From: CAILUG01 sp038125665
GTDB lineage: Bacteria; Pseudomonadota; Gammaproteobacteria; Pseudomonadales; Pseudohongiellaceae
DNA length: 64,000 nt
Assembly (NCBI GenBank): GCA_038125665.1
Contig: JAYPEI010000007.1
Coordinates: 32,721-96,720, forward strand
Direction of reading: 5' to 3'
Part shown: in pieces, positions 8,720 to 18,044 of the stretch
Position numbering within the stretch: the stretch's first letter is position 1
Layout of the letters: every line of letters starts with the position of its first letter
Made by a program: the position numbers and the translations under genes
Notes under the pieces: model-generated
What the model saw: only the letters and a program-made list of their open reading frames with translations
The model's database searches: none
What the model was told of the DNA's origin: nothing

Positions 8720-9780
8720 AGTGAAACATTCAAAGTTCCATCAGCCACCAAATGGCAAGCTACCTCTCTTGGTCTTGTCATTTTTTGGTTAGTCCCTCCA
8801 GGGAAGGCTTTGTGATGTTTAAGAGATGCATTGCTAAGTGTAGATAATACAGGTCTAGTCTCGTGGCAACGTTTTTCGGCGTGCGGACATCTTCCTGCAA
8901 AACAACAACCTTTAGGAATATTAACTGGTGATGGAATCTCTCCTTGAAGAAAAGATTCTTTGCGCTGCCTTTCTCGTTGAGGATCGGCATGAGGGTTTGA
9001 TTCAATCAATTTCTGAGTGTAAGGGTGTAGTGGATTAAAGTAGATTTCATCTGCGGGACCAATCTCAATAAGTGATCCAAGGTACATGACAGCCATGGTA
9101 TCTGAGATATAGCGTACCATTGATAAATCATGTGCAATAAAGAGCATTGAAAGTCCTTGTGACTCATGTTCGCTTGTGTTCATCGAGTGTTTTACTTCGG
9201 CAAGCAACTTTATAATTTGTGCTTGTACCGAAACATCGAGTGCTGATATTGGCTCATCACAAATTAATAGCTCTGGCTCCACAATTAGGGCTCTGGCTAT
9301 GCCGACACGCTGTCGTTGTCCGCCCGAGAATTCATGTGGGTATCGTGATAAATGGCTAGCGTTTAGGCCAACATTTTCCAATATCTCCACCACTTTATCT
9401 CGAGTGTCGGATAGAGATTTACCATGTTGAAGACGTAAGCCTTCTGCGATAATTTCCTGAATAGTCATTCTTGGATTCAAGGAAGAATAGGGGTCTTGGA
9501 AAACCATCTGAATTTGCGAGGCTTGTCTCCTAAAATCATCTGCCAGGTAGCGTTGAGGAAGTTGATTTCCCTTAAAAAAGACAGCACCTTTAGTTTTGTC
9601 ATGAAGTCCAATCAAGGTTTTACCAAAAGTTGTTTTTCCTGAACCGCTTTCTCCTACCAAACCAACAATCTCATTTTTATGAATTGCTAAACTAACATCA
9701 TTCAGAGCATAGACACTCTGTTTATGAACTGTAGTAAATTCTTTGCAGAGATTTTTGGCTTCAATTAGAACAGAGTTCAC
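8716..9780 (-). CDS. oppF: Oligopeptide/dipeptide ABC transporter ATP-binding protein OppF
   Basis: This is one of two ATPases that power the peptide importer encoded by the five-gene block. The 354-aa protein has Walker A GESGSGKTTFGK, the Q-loop QMVFQDPYSSLNPRMT, signature FSGGQRQRVGIARAL, Walker B LLICDEPISALD, and the OppD/F C-terminal extension with the cysteine motif CCFAGRCPHAEKRC, which in this family binds an iron-sulfur cluster. It starts 3 nt after oppD ends and is the last gene of the block. A stretch near residue 190 (VKHSMNTSEHESQG) is a small insertion. Confidence 0.93.
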   Translation of the reverse strand: MNSVLIEAKNLCKEFTTVHKQSVYALNDVSLAIHKNEIVGLVGESGSGKTTFGKTLIGLHDKTKGAVFFKGNQLPQRYLADDFRRQASQIQMVFQDPYSSLNPRMTIQEIIAEGLRLQHGKSLSDTRDKVVEILENVGLNASHLSRYPHEFSGGQRQRVGIARALIVEPELLICDEPISALDVSVQAQIIKLLAEVKHSMNTSEHESQGLSMLFIAHDLSMVRYISDTMAVMYLGSLIEIGPADEIYFNPLHPYTQKLIESNPHADPQRERQRKESFLQGEIPSPVNIPKGCCFAGRCPHAEKRCHETRPVLSTLSNASLKHHKAFPGGTNQKMTRPREVACHLVADGTLNVSL

Positions 9781-9783
9781 TGT

Positions 9784-10782
9784 CTACTCCTGGCTGAGCT
9801 TTGTTAATTCTTTTACTACTGGAGCTTGTGAGTGCTGCAACCAACATCGTGAGTAGTGTAAATCAATACTGTAGACAGGCGCTGTCGTTTCCGTGCAGAT
9901 TTTACGTGCATATGGGCATCGAGCTGCGAAAGCACATCCTGTTGGAGGACGAAAAAGATCAGGGGGAGAACCTGGGATTGGTGTTAGGAATGCTTGTTCT
10001 TTACGATCAGGCATGGCCTTTAATAGCCCTAGTGTATAAGGATGGGCGGGTCTATAAAATACATCATCAATTCTACCTTGTTCGACGATTTGACCTGCAT
10101 ACATTACTGCCACATCATGAGCCATACGCGCTACTACACCTAAGTCGTGAGTAATTAAAATAATTGCTAGTTTTCGTTCAAATTGTAGTTGTTTTAGCAG
10201 GTGTAAGATTTGAGCCTGAATAGTAACATCAAGTGCTGTAGTGGGCTCATCAGCAATGAGATAGTCAGGTCTACATGCTAACGCCATGGCAATCCCTGCA
10301 CGCTGTAACATCCCCCCTGAATATTCCCAAGGATACTGAGAAAGACGACGCTCTGCTTCAGGGATTTGAACCAGTTCTAGAAGATCCAATGCCTCTGAAA
10401 GAGCTTCTTTCAGTGTCATACCCAGATGCACTTGTAGTGTTTCTGCAATCTGAACTCCTACTTTCATAGTAGGGTTCATGGATGTCATTGGATCTTGAAA
10501 GATCATCCCAATTCTTTTACCACGAAATTGGTTAAGTTCTTGTTGGTTAAGTCCTAGGAGCTCGTGCCCATCAAGCTTAGCGCTACCCGCAGTGATCCGT
10601 CCTGGTGGTATGGGAATAAGTCCCATCAAACTTTGTACAGTCACTGACTTGCCCGATCCGGATTCTCCAACAATAGCTAGGGTGCGACCAGGCTTAACAC
10701 TGAAGCTGACATCTCGCACTGCATATATATTGCCGCCATAAGTTTGGAATTCCACGGCAAGATTATCTACTTGTAAACTCAT
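9784..10782 (-). CDS. oppD: Oligopeptide/dipeptide ABC transporter ATP-binding protein OppD
   Basis: The second ATPase of the importer, 332 aa. Walker A is GESGSGKSVTVQ, the Q-loop segment is MIFQDPMTSMNP, the signature is YSGGMLQRAGIAMAL (one-residue variation from the canonical SGGQ) and Walker B is YLIADEPTTALD. The C-terminal cysteine motif CAFAARCPYARKIC is present. Its ATG overlaps the oppC stop codon (4-bp overlap), pointing to translational coupling. Pairing with OppF as a heterodimer is known for the family. Confidence 0.93.
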   Translation of the reverse strand: MSLQVDNLAVEFQTYGGNIYAVRDVSFSVKPGRTLAIVGESGSGKSVTVQSLMGLIPIPPGRITAGSAKLDGHELLGLNQQELNQFRGKRIGMIFQDPMTSMNPTMKVGVQIAETLQVHLGMTLKEALSEALDLLELVQIPEAERRLSQYPWEYSGGMLQRAGIAMALACRPDYLIADEPTTALDVTIQAQILHLLKQLQFERKLAIILITHDLGVVARMAHDVAVMYAGQIVEQGRIDDVFYRPAHPYTLGLLKAMPDRKEQAFLTPIPGSPPDLFRPPTGCAFAARCPYARKICTETTAPVYSIDLHYSRCWLQHSQAPVVKELTKLSQE

Positions 10783-12194
10783 TCCCGTGATCTCATCCGA
10801 GAATCTAAGGAATCACGTAGGCCATCGCCTAGCATATTGAAAGCTAGCACAGTAAGACTAATAAAAATCGCTGGCACAAATAGCTCATGTGGACTTGACA
10901 GCATTGTTTTGATCCCTTCGTTGCTCATTGAGCCCCAAGAAGGTACGCCAGGTGCCACTCCCATGCCAATAAAAGAGAGAAATGCTTCGGTAAATATTGC
11001 CATAGGTATAGCAAAAGTGAGGGTGACTAAAATGGCTCCCAGTGTATTTGGCAGCAAATGACGTAAGATTATATAGTAGTTTTTTGCACCAAGAAGTCGA
11101 GCGGCTTGCACATAAGGTTCCTCACGAATTTGTAAGATCTGGCCACGCACTAACCTCGCGGTATCTGGCCACCTCAAAATTACAAGCGCAAATAGAATCG
11201 GTAAAATTCCACTTTCTCCAGGGCCAATGCCGAACGCTATTCGGAAGAGAATCATAAAGAGCAAAAAAGGTAAGGCAATGATAAAGTCCGCAATACGCAT
11301 CATAACACTGTCAATATTTCCACCTAGGAAACCAGCGATTCCCCCGTATAGGGTCCCAATAAGAACAAACAATAATGGAGCGATAACACCAATAAACATA
11401 GAAATTTGAGCACCGTTCATTATACGGGCCAGCACATCCCGACCAAGATAATCCGTGCCAAAAGGGTGAGCTGGTAATTTTATCTCTTCATCGAGTGCTA
11501 CTTCATAACCTCTGAGCTTAGCTTCATTCAATGTTATAGCCCTTACAGGTTCGACTCGTATTGTACGTAACTGAGAAGATTCAACTTCATTGCGCTGAGC
11601 AATGACTGTATACCAATAAGTTTGTGGTTGTATTTGTAAGCGATCTTGGAAGCCTACAACTGTCGGGTCGGTTATGCGGGAGAGTGGTAATCCAAGATCA
11701 TACTGGTCTGCCGGGGCGTGATTGTTTCTATAAATAAGATAAGCATCTGCAGTTGGCACGCTCTCCCATTGTAAACGCACATATTGGGTATTCGCAGTTT
11801 GAGGAAGACTGAGTGTTTCGGTCGCACCTAAAGGTGTCGTCAAAGACTGATTATCTTGAAGCTGAGCACGAGGGGGTTGCCATCCACCAGGGTCCTCAAC
11901 AATCAGTGCGCTAGTACCAAACATCGGGCCTCTCGAGATCATGTCGAGATCCTGAAGGTAAGGGTCTTGATGCCAGACAAAAGGGCCTAACAAGGTAAAA
12001 ATTAACAGGACTAATATTATGTACAGAGAGGAGAGAGCTCTACGATTTTTTTGTAAACGAAACCATGCATCCTGCCAATAAGACAAAGAAGGTCGATTCA
12101 ATTTTTCATTATCTAGATGAGAGTTTGAAGGTTCCCAACTTTCTATAGCAACATTCCACTCATGATCAGTAGATGACTTCGGATGATGAATCAT
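10779..12194 (-). CDS. oppC: Peptide ABC transporter permease OppC with a fibronectin-III-like insertion
   Basis: An inner-membrane permease of the OppB/OppC (BPD_transp_1) family. The C-terminal part (residues about 245-471) is canonical, with HPFGTDYLGRDVLARI before the second helix and the ATPase-coupling EAA loop VQAARLLGAKNYYIILRHLLPN. The protein is 471 aa, against about 300 for E. coli OppC. There is an N-terminal extension of about 50 residues, and about 170 residues lie between transmembrane helix 1 (about 55-73) and the conserved FGTD segment. Within that insertion, residues 124-216 look like a fibronectin type III domain: VRLQWESVPTADAYLIYR, then a central loop, then YWYTVIAQ and a closing beta strand. 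In the usual topology this faces the periplasm. It overlaps its neighbours by 1 and 4 nt. Confidence 0.9.
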   Translation of the reverse strand: MIHHPKSSTDHEWNVAIESWEPSNSHLDNEKLNRPSLSYWQDAWFRLQKNRRALSSLYIILVLLIFTLLGPFVWHQDPYLQDLDMISRGPMFGTSALIVEDPGGWQPPRAQLQDNQSLTTPLGATETLSLPQTANTQYVRLQWESVPTADAYLIYRNNHAPADQYDLGLPLSRITDPTVVGFQDRLQIQPQTYWYTVIAQRNEVESSQLRTIRVEPVRAITLNEAKLRGYEVALDEEIKLPAHPFGTDYLGRDVLARIMNGAQISMFIGVIAPLLFVLIGTLYGGIAGFLGGNIDSVMMRIADFIIALPFLLFMILFRIAFGIGPGESGILPILFALVILRWPDTARLVRGQILQIREEPYVQAARLLGAKNYYIILRHLLPNTLGAILVTLTFAIPMAIFTEAFLSFIGMGVAPGVPSWGSMSNEGIKTMLSSPHELFVPAIFISLTVLAFNMLGDGLRDSLDSRMRSRE

Positions 12195-13132
12195 CAGGCT
12201 TTTCCTACTCTAATTCTTGGGTCTACTAAACCGTAGAGCACATCAACTAGGATTACCATCATTACCAAAAAACTACCGAAAAAAACGGTTGTACCCATAA
12301 TCACCGTGTAGTCGAGTTGAGCTACAGCTTGAACGAAATAACGTCCAAGGCCAGGTATTGCAAAGACACTCTCAACTACAAACCCCCCTGTTGTGATAAT
12401 TGCGATAGCCGGACCCAGCACTGTGATAATAGGTAAAATTGCGTTGCGAAGTTGATGTTTGAAGAAGATGCGTGCTGGCGACAATCCTTTTGCTTTTGCA
12501 CTTCGAATATAATCGGTATAAGCCACTTCAAGCATGGAAGAACGCATCAGACGTGTCATGTATGCCATAGTACTAAGTCCAAGTACGAGTCCAGGAATCA
12601 GCATCGAATGCCATGAGTTCAAGCCAGCCACTGGCAAGATCGTAGTGCCTGCCCAACTATTTAGGTTCAATATCCCCAGTTGACTAAAAGCTGCAATGAC
12701 AAAGCTAGGTACAGAAATCGCTAAAATAACCAGGAACATGATGAGCGTGTCTGGCCACCGGTTTCTACACAAAGCAGTGAATGATCCGAACAAGACGCCT
12801 CCCATAGTGGCAAATGCTAAAGACACTAAGCCTAGCGCAGCAGAGACAGGAAAATGTTCGCGAATAATGTCGTTGACCGAGCGGTTTTCTTCACTGAAAG
12901 ATATGCCAAAGTCCCCTTTGAGCATGTTGCTCATGTAAATAAGGTATTGTGTTAACAGTGGTTTATCTAAACCATATTGTTGCATTAAGTTTGCACGAAT
13001 CACTTCTGACATAGCCTTTTCACCCGAAAGCGGATCTCCAGGAACTGCATGCATCATAAAAAAAGTAGCGGTAGCAATAAACCAGATAGTCAGTAAGCCG
13101 AGTAGTAGTCGTTTGAGGATATAACTTAGCAT
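12194..13132 (-). CDS. oppB: Peptide ABC transporter permease OppB
   Basis: The 312-aa permease partner of OppC. It begins MLSYILKRLLLGLLTIWFIA, a typical first helix, followed by the family motif FFMMHAVPGDPLSG. The coupling loop reads DYIRSAKAKGLSPARIFFKHQLRNA, and the last helix ends with LVDVLYGLVDPRIR. Six membrane helices are expected. It overlaps the end of oppA by one base and the start of oppC by one base, so the five transport genes are translationally linked. The length is normal, in contrast to OppC. Confidence 0.94.
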   Translation of the reverse strand: MLSYILKRLLLGLLTIWFIATATFFMMHAVPGDPLSGEKAMSEVIRANLMQQYGLDKPLLTQYLIYMSNMLKGDFGISFSEENRSVNDIIREHFPVSAALGLVSLAFATMGGVLFGSFTALCRNRWPDTLIMFLVILAISVPSFVIAAFSQLGILNLNSWAGTTILPVAGLNSWHSMLIPGLVLGLSTMAYMTRLMRSSMLEVAYTDYIRSAKAKGLSPARIFFKHQLRNAILPIITVLGPAIAIITTGGFVVESVFAIPGLGRYFVQAVAQLDYTVIMGTTVFFGSFLVMMVILVDVLYGLVDPRIRVGKA

Positions 13133-14848
13133 TAGGGTAATATACTAGCATAGGTAAGTATCATGGAGGCACCCGTTTGTTTAAACAATACGCCTTCAAG
13201 TTTGGGGTGCTGTACTGTGTTTGCAACTCTTTCATAAGTTGGCAGCACAACTGCATCATCTATGAGCATTTGTTGAGCCCTACCCATTGCATCCATGCGT
13301 ATTTTCGAATCTGCAGTTTGCATCGCAGTACGCACGAGTCTATCGTAGTCATTAGAATTGTAACGTCCACGATTATTATCATTCCATGATGCGAAAAGGT
13401 CAGTGAAAGTCATAGGATCTTCATAATCTGGCCCCCAACCCGCTAGTACTAAATCGAAGTCACCATATAACATTTTGTCTAGTCGAATCTTAAATTGCTG
13501 AATATCGACTTTGAGCTCTAGCCCGAGAGTACGTTTGAATAGTGACTGCAGATACTGCGCTTGAAGTCTACCAATATCGCGGTCGTCAACTAGTAATGAA
13601 AGAGGGGGTATGCTTTCTAATCCCAGTTCTTGTTTTGCTTTAGTCAAGTATTCTTGTGCAAGTGTTAAATTAAGAGGGGGGCGCTTGGGAGGGTATTCAT
13701 TACGAAAAAGCCCTGTCACACCGTGCATGTAGACTGGCTGAATAGCTACTCCAGGAATGTTTCCCGCGACACCAATAACCTTGTATACCAATTCTTCGGA
13801 GTCGAATACAAATTGTAGAGCTTTGCGAAAATTTAGGTTGCTAGTAATTCTATTGGGACGGTGATTAAACTCGATATAAAAAAGTGTTCCATCAGAGTGA
13901 TTTTTTATTCTGAAACGGTTAGTCAATGCATCGCGAAGTTGTTCAGCACCCAGTCCAACAAGACCCTCTTCGATGGCAATCTTCCCATCCTTGAATAAAT
14001 TAAATCGCGCCGCTGCATCATTAGTGATATACGCAATATTTATACGATTTAAAGTGACTTCCTGAGTCCGCCAATAAGCCTCATTACGTTCCATGAGTAA
14101 TGATGCGCCATGAACCCATGACGTAATTTTAAATGGTCCAGTAAAAATCATGTTTTGGGAATCTGCAAAATATCGGCCATTTTGCTCTAAATAAAAATCT
14201 TCACGGATAGGGTAGAAGATCATGAAGGTCATCAAATTAAGAAAGTAGCCTGTTGGGTAGGCCAGTTCAACCTCAAGTGTGTAATCATCGATAGCTCTAA
14301 TACCAAGACTTTCGACAGGTAATCTGCCATTATTTATTGCCTCTCCGTTTTTGATAATGTATATCATGGACGCATATTCAGCGGCAGTTTCTGGATTGGC
14401 TACAGTCTGCCACCNNNNNNNNNNATACAAAATCGTGTGCTGTGACTGGTATGCCATCGCTCCAAACAGCGTCATTTCGTAACCAGAACCGGGCTTTGAT
14501 CCCATCAAATTGCCAACGCTCTGCTAAACCTGGAGCTAATTGATTATGTTCATCTTTACGTAGAAGCCCTTCCATGACATGTTCCAACACAAAGATACTT
14601 AACTGGTCAGTTGCTTTAGCTGAATTTAAGTTGCGTGGTTCACCAGTCATGCCCAAGGTGATAGATTGAGTTTCATAATCAACAGCCTGAGCATTGACCA
14701 GAACAGGTTCAATAAAGAGCAAAAAAATAACGAATCTAATGGAAAGAGAAACTGATGATAATTTTTTATGTAATTTCGGCGATCTTACTAAGGCCGAGAA
14801 TTGTTTTGTGGCTATTAATAAATGAAGATTATCTAATAATTTTGTCAT
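13132..14848 (-). CDS. oppA: Periplasmic peptide-binding protein OppA, split by an assembly gap
   Basis: The extracytoplasmic solute-binding protein (SBP family 5) that hands oligopeptides to OppBCDF. A signal peptide with an unusually long charged start leads to a hydrophobic core ending VLVNAQA, the likely cleavage site. The mature start has the family motif LGMTGEPRNLNSAKATD, then AVWSDGIPVTAHDFV. Ten N at 14415-14424 break the gene. The sequence resumes at WQTVANPETAAEYAS, matching DFVYSWQRLADP of E. coli OppA (recalled) with only one codon's worth of bases lost. With a true gap of 3 nt the frame is intact and the protein is about 569 aa. The gene follows gloB by 39 bp on the same strand. 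Confidence 0.92.
14415..14424. other. Assembly gap (10 N placeholder) inside oppA
   Basis: Ten N interrupt oppA. The flanking frame requires a real length that is a multiple of three, and the family motif DFV-x-x-W around it leaves room for about 3 nt. The coding sequence is therefore probably whole. Confidence 0.95.
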
Positions 14849-14887
14849 AGTGAATTACTAGGGTTATCGGATCAACTGGCAACTTTT

Positions 14888-15679
14888 TTAAAAATTATCC
14901 TTCCAAGAACGTAAGCAACTAAAAACTTCTACGGGATGCTCTAATTCTTGAGCACCATGTTTTTCAACTGCTGCTTTTACTTCTGGTACGTGACAACGTA
15001 GAAAGGGGTTTATAGCTAGCTCAATTTCTAGTGTTGTTGGTAGGGTTGGGGTGTTTTCTCGACGAAGTTTCTCACAGACTTCTCGATAATTAAGTAAGGC
15101 TTGATTTGTAGGTTCCACTGCCATAGCAAAACGCAAGTTATTCAAAGTATATTCATGTGCACAGCAAATTCTGGTATCGAGCGGTAATTTTGTTAGTTTT
15201 TGAAGCGACTCATACATTTGTTCCATACTTCCTTCAAAAACACGTCCACAGCCAGCTGAAAATAGGGTATCTCCACAGAAGAGAACCGGGTAAGAGTCGG
15301 CGCCTTCTAGAAAATAGGCACAGTGGTCTAGAGTGTGTCCTGGGACAGTAATAACACTTAATTTTAACGTCCCAATATTAAATGTATCACCATCCTCTAC
15401 ATGATGAGTGGCGTAGGAAAATCTAGCGCTTGATGGGGCATAGATTAGTGGTTCATAGTATTGACGTAGGACTTCCACTCCACCAGTGTGATCTGCATGG
15501 TGATGTGTGAGTAATATTGTGCCGAGTTTAGAATCAGTAGCCTCTAAGTAGGCGAGAACAGCTTCAAAAGATCCTGGATCAATAATATTCACTATATTGG
15601 ATTTTGTAGCATTCTCCGACTCTGTGAAAGCCCAGAGATAGTTATCACTGAATGCCGGTATAGGATGCAGTTGAAGCAT
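14888..15679 (-). CDS. gloB: Hydroxyacylglutathione hydrolase (glyoxalase II)
   Basis: Hydrolyses S-D-lactoylglutathione to D-lactate and glutathione, the second step of methylglyoxal detoxification in the cytosol. The 263-aa protein is a metallo-beta-lactamase fold enzyme with the binuclear metal motif THHHADH (His59, His61, Asp63, His64), a later VPGHTLDH histidine segment, FCGDTLFSAGCGRVFEG with the bridging aspartate, and CAHEYTLNNLRFA with the third metal histidine. The C-terminal glyoxalase-II extension is present. It is divergent from the yafS-like gene, an arrangement shared with enterics and pseudomonads (gloB / yafS-rnhA-dnaQ). Lying 39 bp ahead of oppA, it may also lead the opp transcript. 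Confidence 0.95.
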   Translation of the reverse strand: MLQLHPIPAFSDNYLWAFTESENATKSNIVNIIDPGSFEAVLAYLEATDSKLGTILLTHHHADHTGGVEVLRQYYEPLIYAPSSARFSYATHHVEDGDTFNIGTLKLSVITVPGHTLDHCAYFLEGADSYPVLFCGDTLFSAGCGRVFEGSMEQMYESLQKLTKLPLDTRICCAHEYTLNNLRFAMAVEPTNQALLNYREVCEKLRRENTPTLPTTLEIELAINPFLRCHVPEVKAAVEKHGAQELEHPVEVFSCLRSWKDNF

Positions 15680-15791
15680 GATTTTCTATCCTAGTTGAGT
15701 AGCTTGGTTACACAGGCTTTTTGAGAAGTTTCATTTTATCAGTTCATTAACTGCCTATCTTACTAGATAAAAGAGTTCATGTTACGATTTG

Positions 15792-16682
15792 ATGATGATA
15801 ATCACCAAATCTTCTAAGTACTCATATCCTCAGTGGCAAGCTATGAGTCAATGGTTTACTGAGCCTTTGGGGCAATATCTCCTGCGAGAAGAACAAAAAG
15901 TGCTAGAGCCCTTACTTTCTCACCGTTTTGGTTATCACCTTTTAGAGCTTGGTTGCGCCAATATATCTCTAAGTGGGGCAAGTCCTATGGGGCATAAATT
16001 TTCGTTTTGTCCAATTAGATGTACCTCCAAGCCCCCTTTAATTCAAGAATTTACAGCTTCCGCTAGACCTGAAGCATTGCCGTTATCATCTAACAGTATT
16101 GACCTCGTACTTCTGCACCATACTTTGGACTATTCTGACGAGCCACATCGAGTGTTAAGAGAAGTTGAGCGTGTTCTCATCGCAGGTGGACATTTAATCA
16201 TTGTGGGATTTAACCCGTTGAGTATCTGGGGAATCAGGAGATTATTCAACTTTGTTCTTAAATTATTGCCTAGTACTCAGGCCCCTTGGCTAGCGAGTCA
16301 GTTCAGTTCCCTGCGTATCGCTGACTGGCTTCAATTACTAGATTTCCAGTTGGAGCATATTCTTACAGCAGGCTTGGCATTGCCTGTTAATAAACCAGGA
16401 TGGGTTCGTTACACGGGTAAGCTAGACAGACGGATGGAGAACTTTAACACTCCTTTAGGTGCTTTTTATGTCATTGCAGCAACAAAACAAGTCTCACCAA
16501 TGACGCTTATAAAAAAGCGTTGGCATACCAGACTTGTGGCTCCAATTACTCAAAGGCCAATAGCAAACAAGCCTTCAACCGCCATAACAATCATAAAAAA
16601 TAGTATTTCAATACTTGGTCATAACTTATGTCGAAAGAATGTGACTTGGAAATATAATGATTCAATATATTGTGAAGATTAA
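15792..16682 (+). CDS. yafS: SAM-dependent methyltransferase of the YafS type (type 11)
   Basis: A class I methyltransferase-like protein of unknown substrate. Visible are HLLELGCAN (SAM-binding motif I, about residues 52-60), SIDLVLLHHTLDYSDEPHRVLREVERVL (motifs II/III) and HLIIVGFNPLSIWGIRRLF. These align with E. coli YafS, including its HRLLREADRVL and GFNPISFMGLRKL (recalled). The C-terminal 50 residues are basic and unconserved. Three candidate starts cluster here (TTG 15789, ATG 15792, ATG 15795); I chose the first ATG. The context gloB-yafS-rnhA-dnaQ is widely conserved in gammaproteobacteria. Function is uncertain. Confidence 0.8.
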   Translation: MMIITKSSKYSYPQWQAMSQWFTEPLGQYLLREEQKVLEPLLSHRFGYHLLELGCANISLSGASPMGHKFSFCPIRCTSKPPLIQEFTASARPEALPLSSNSIDLVLLHHTLDYSDEPHRVLREVERVLIAGGHLIIVGFNPLSIWGIRRLFNFVLKLLPSTQAPWLASQFSSLRIADWLQLLDFQLEHILTAGLALPVNKPGWVRYTGKLDRRMENFNTPLGAFYVIAATKQVSPMTLIKKRWHTRLVAPITQRPIANKPSTAITIIKNSISILGHNLCRKNVTWKYNDSIYCED

Positions 16683-16734
16683 GCATAATGTTCGTCATGT
16701 GTAGCAGGCCCCAATAATTAGAAGTATTTATCTA

Positions 16735-17199
16735 ATGAATCATCATGAAAAACAGAGTTCAGTACCACCAGAAGTCATCCTGTATACTGATGGAGCTTGC
16801 CGAGGTAATCCTGGCCCTGGTGGTTGGGGTGTTGTAATGAACTATGGTAAAGCCCAACGAACTATGTATGGGGGCGAGTCTCTTACCACAAATAATCGGA
16901 TGGAATTGATGGCGGTTATCCAGGGGCTTTCTGTTCTTAAACGCCCTTGTAGGGTGAAGGTATTCAGTGATTCTAAATATGTCTTACAAGGAATAACCGA
17001 GTGGTTACCTAAGTGGAAGCGTTCAGGCTGGCGCACTACTAGTAAGAAATCCGTGGCTAACGTAGATCTTTGGCAACAACTCGATTCTTTTGTTCAACAA
17101 CATGAGATGCAATGGAAGTGGGTAAAAGGGCACTCTGGCAATGAAGGCAACGAGTTCGCTGATGCTCTGGCTAATAAAGGTATAGATGAACTTTATTAA
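16735..17199 (+). CDS. rnhA: Ribonuclease HI
   Basis: Cleaves the RNA strand of RNA:DNA hybrids, removing R-loops and primers. The 154-aa protein contains the complete four-acid/histidine active site: Asp19 in YTDGACRGNPGPGGWG, Glu57 in TNNRMEL, Asp79 in FSDSKYV, and Asp143 in GNEFADALA, with the assisting His133 in KGHSGNEGN. The basic handle KWKRSGWRT is present. It is about nine residues longer at the N terminus than E. coli RNase HI. It is in the same direction as dnaQ, 36 bp before it; in E. coli the two are divergent. Confidence 0.97.
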   Translation: MNHHEKQSSVPPEVILYTDGACRGNPGPGGWGVVMNYGKAQRTMYGGESLTTNNRMELMAVIQGLSVLKRPCRVKVFSDSKYVLQGITEWLPKWKRSGWRTTSKKSVANVDLWQQLDSFVQQHEMQWKWVKGHSGNEGNEFADALANKGIDELY

Positions 17200-17235
17200 A
17201 ATTAACACCCAAATGAGAAATGGAAGAAAACGTTT

Positions 17236-17976
17236 ATGCGACAGATAGTGCTTGATACTGAGACAACAGGTCTTGATCCTGCACAAGGCCACAGGATTAT
17301 TGAAATTGGCTGTGTGGAACTAGTAAATCGCAAAATTACTCGCAACACCTTACATCTTTACATCAATCCTATGCATGAAGTGGATCCAGCAGCATTAGAG
17401 GTACACGGTATTACTAATGAATTTCTAGCTGATAAACCTATATTTGATCAAATTGCGCAAGACTTTATCAATTTTGTTTGTGGGGCAGAATTAGTTATTC
17501 ATAACGCGAGTTTTGATATTGGCTTCCTCAATCATGAGCTAGCGTTACTTCAAGGTGAAAATTTCAAACCTATCGAGCAGTATTGTACAGTACTAGATAC
17601 ACTTGCTATGGCGCGAAAAAAACACCCAGGACAAAAAAATAATCTAGATGCCCTTTGCAAACGTTATTCTGTTGATAATAGCCAAAGAGATTTGCATGGT
17701 GCATTGAAGGATGCAGAAATTCTTGCAGAGGTTTACTTGGCTATGTCAGGTGGCCAATCCTCACTAGGACTTGGTTATTCAAGTGCCCATTCTGAGCATG
17801 AAGGGGCAGAAGTGGATTTTAAAACAGGTAGAACAGAACTACGATTTCACCGAACTCGCTCTTCTTTAGTTGTATTACAACCAACTCAAGAGGAGCTCGA
17901 AGCACACGAAAAAACACTCGCTAACATTGCCAAAGTCAGTGTTAGGGATGTCGTATGGTACAAGCTTAATCATTAA
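17236..17976 (+). CDS. dnaQ: DNA polymerase III epsilon subunit (3'-5' proofreading exonuclease)
   Basis: The proofreading subunit of the replicative polymerase core. The three exonuclease motifs are intact: ExoI LDTETTG with Asp7 and Glu9, ExoII HNASFDIGFLNHE with Asp94, and ExoIII-epsilon HGALKDAEILAEVYL with His154 and Asp159. The C-terminal 60 residues form the flexible linker and alpha-subunit binding tail. The length of 246 aa is normal. The start gives the short family beginning MRQIVLDTE. It follows rnhA closely and both are probably co-transcribed. Confidence 0.97.
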   Translation: MRQIVLDTETTGLDPAQGHRIIEIGCVELVNRKITRNTLHLYINPMHEVDPAALEVHGITNEFLADKPIFDQIAQDFINFVCGAELVIHNASFDIGFLNHELALLQGENFKPIEQYCTVLDTLAMARKKHPGQKNNLDALCKRYSVDNSQRDLHGALKDAEILAEVYLAMSGGQSSLGLGYSSAHSEHEGAEVDFKTGRTELRFHRTRSSLVVLQPTQEELEAHEKTLANIAKVSVRDVVWYKLNH

Positions 17977-18044
17977 TAATGGTCTAATCTTGTTATAAGA
18001 ATAATGAATATTCCTGACAGGGCACATTTTTAAGGGAGAACCCC

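Noticed and set aside
9801..10154. 117-aa plus-strand ORF opposite oppD
   Set aside because: Shadow of oppD, whose motifs are complete; codon pattern and content fit the minus strand.
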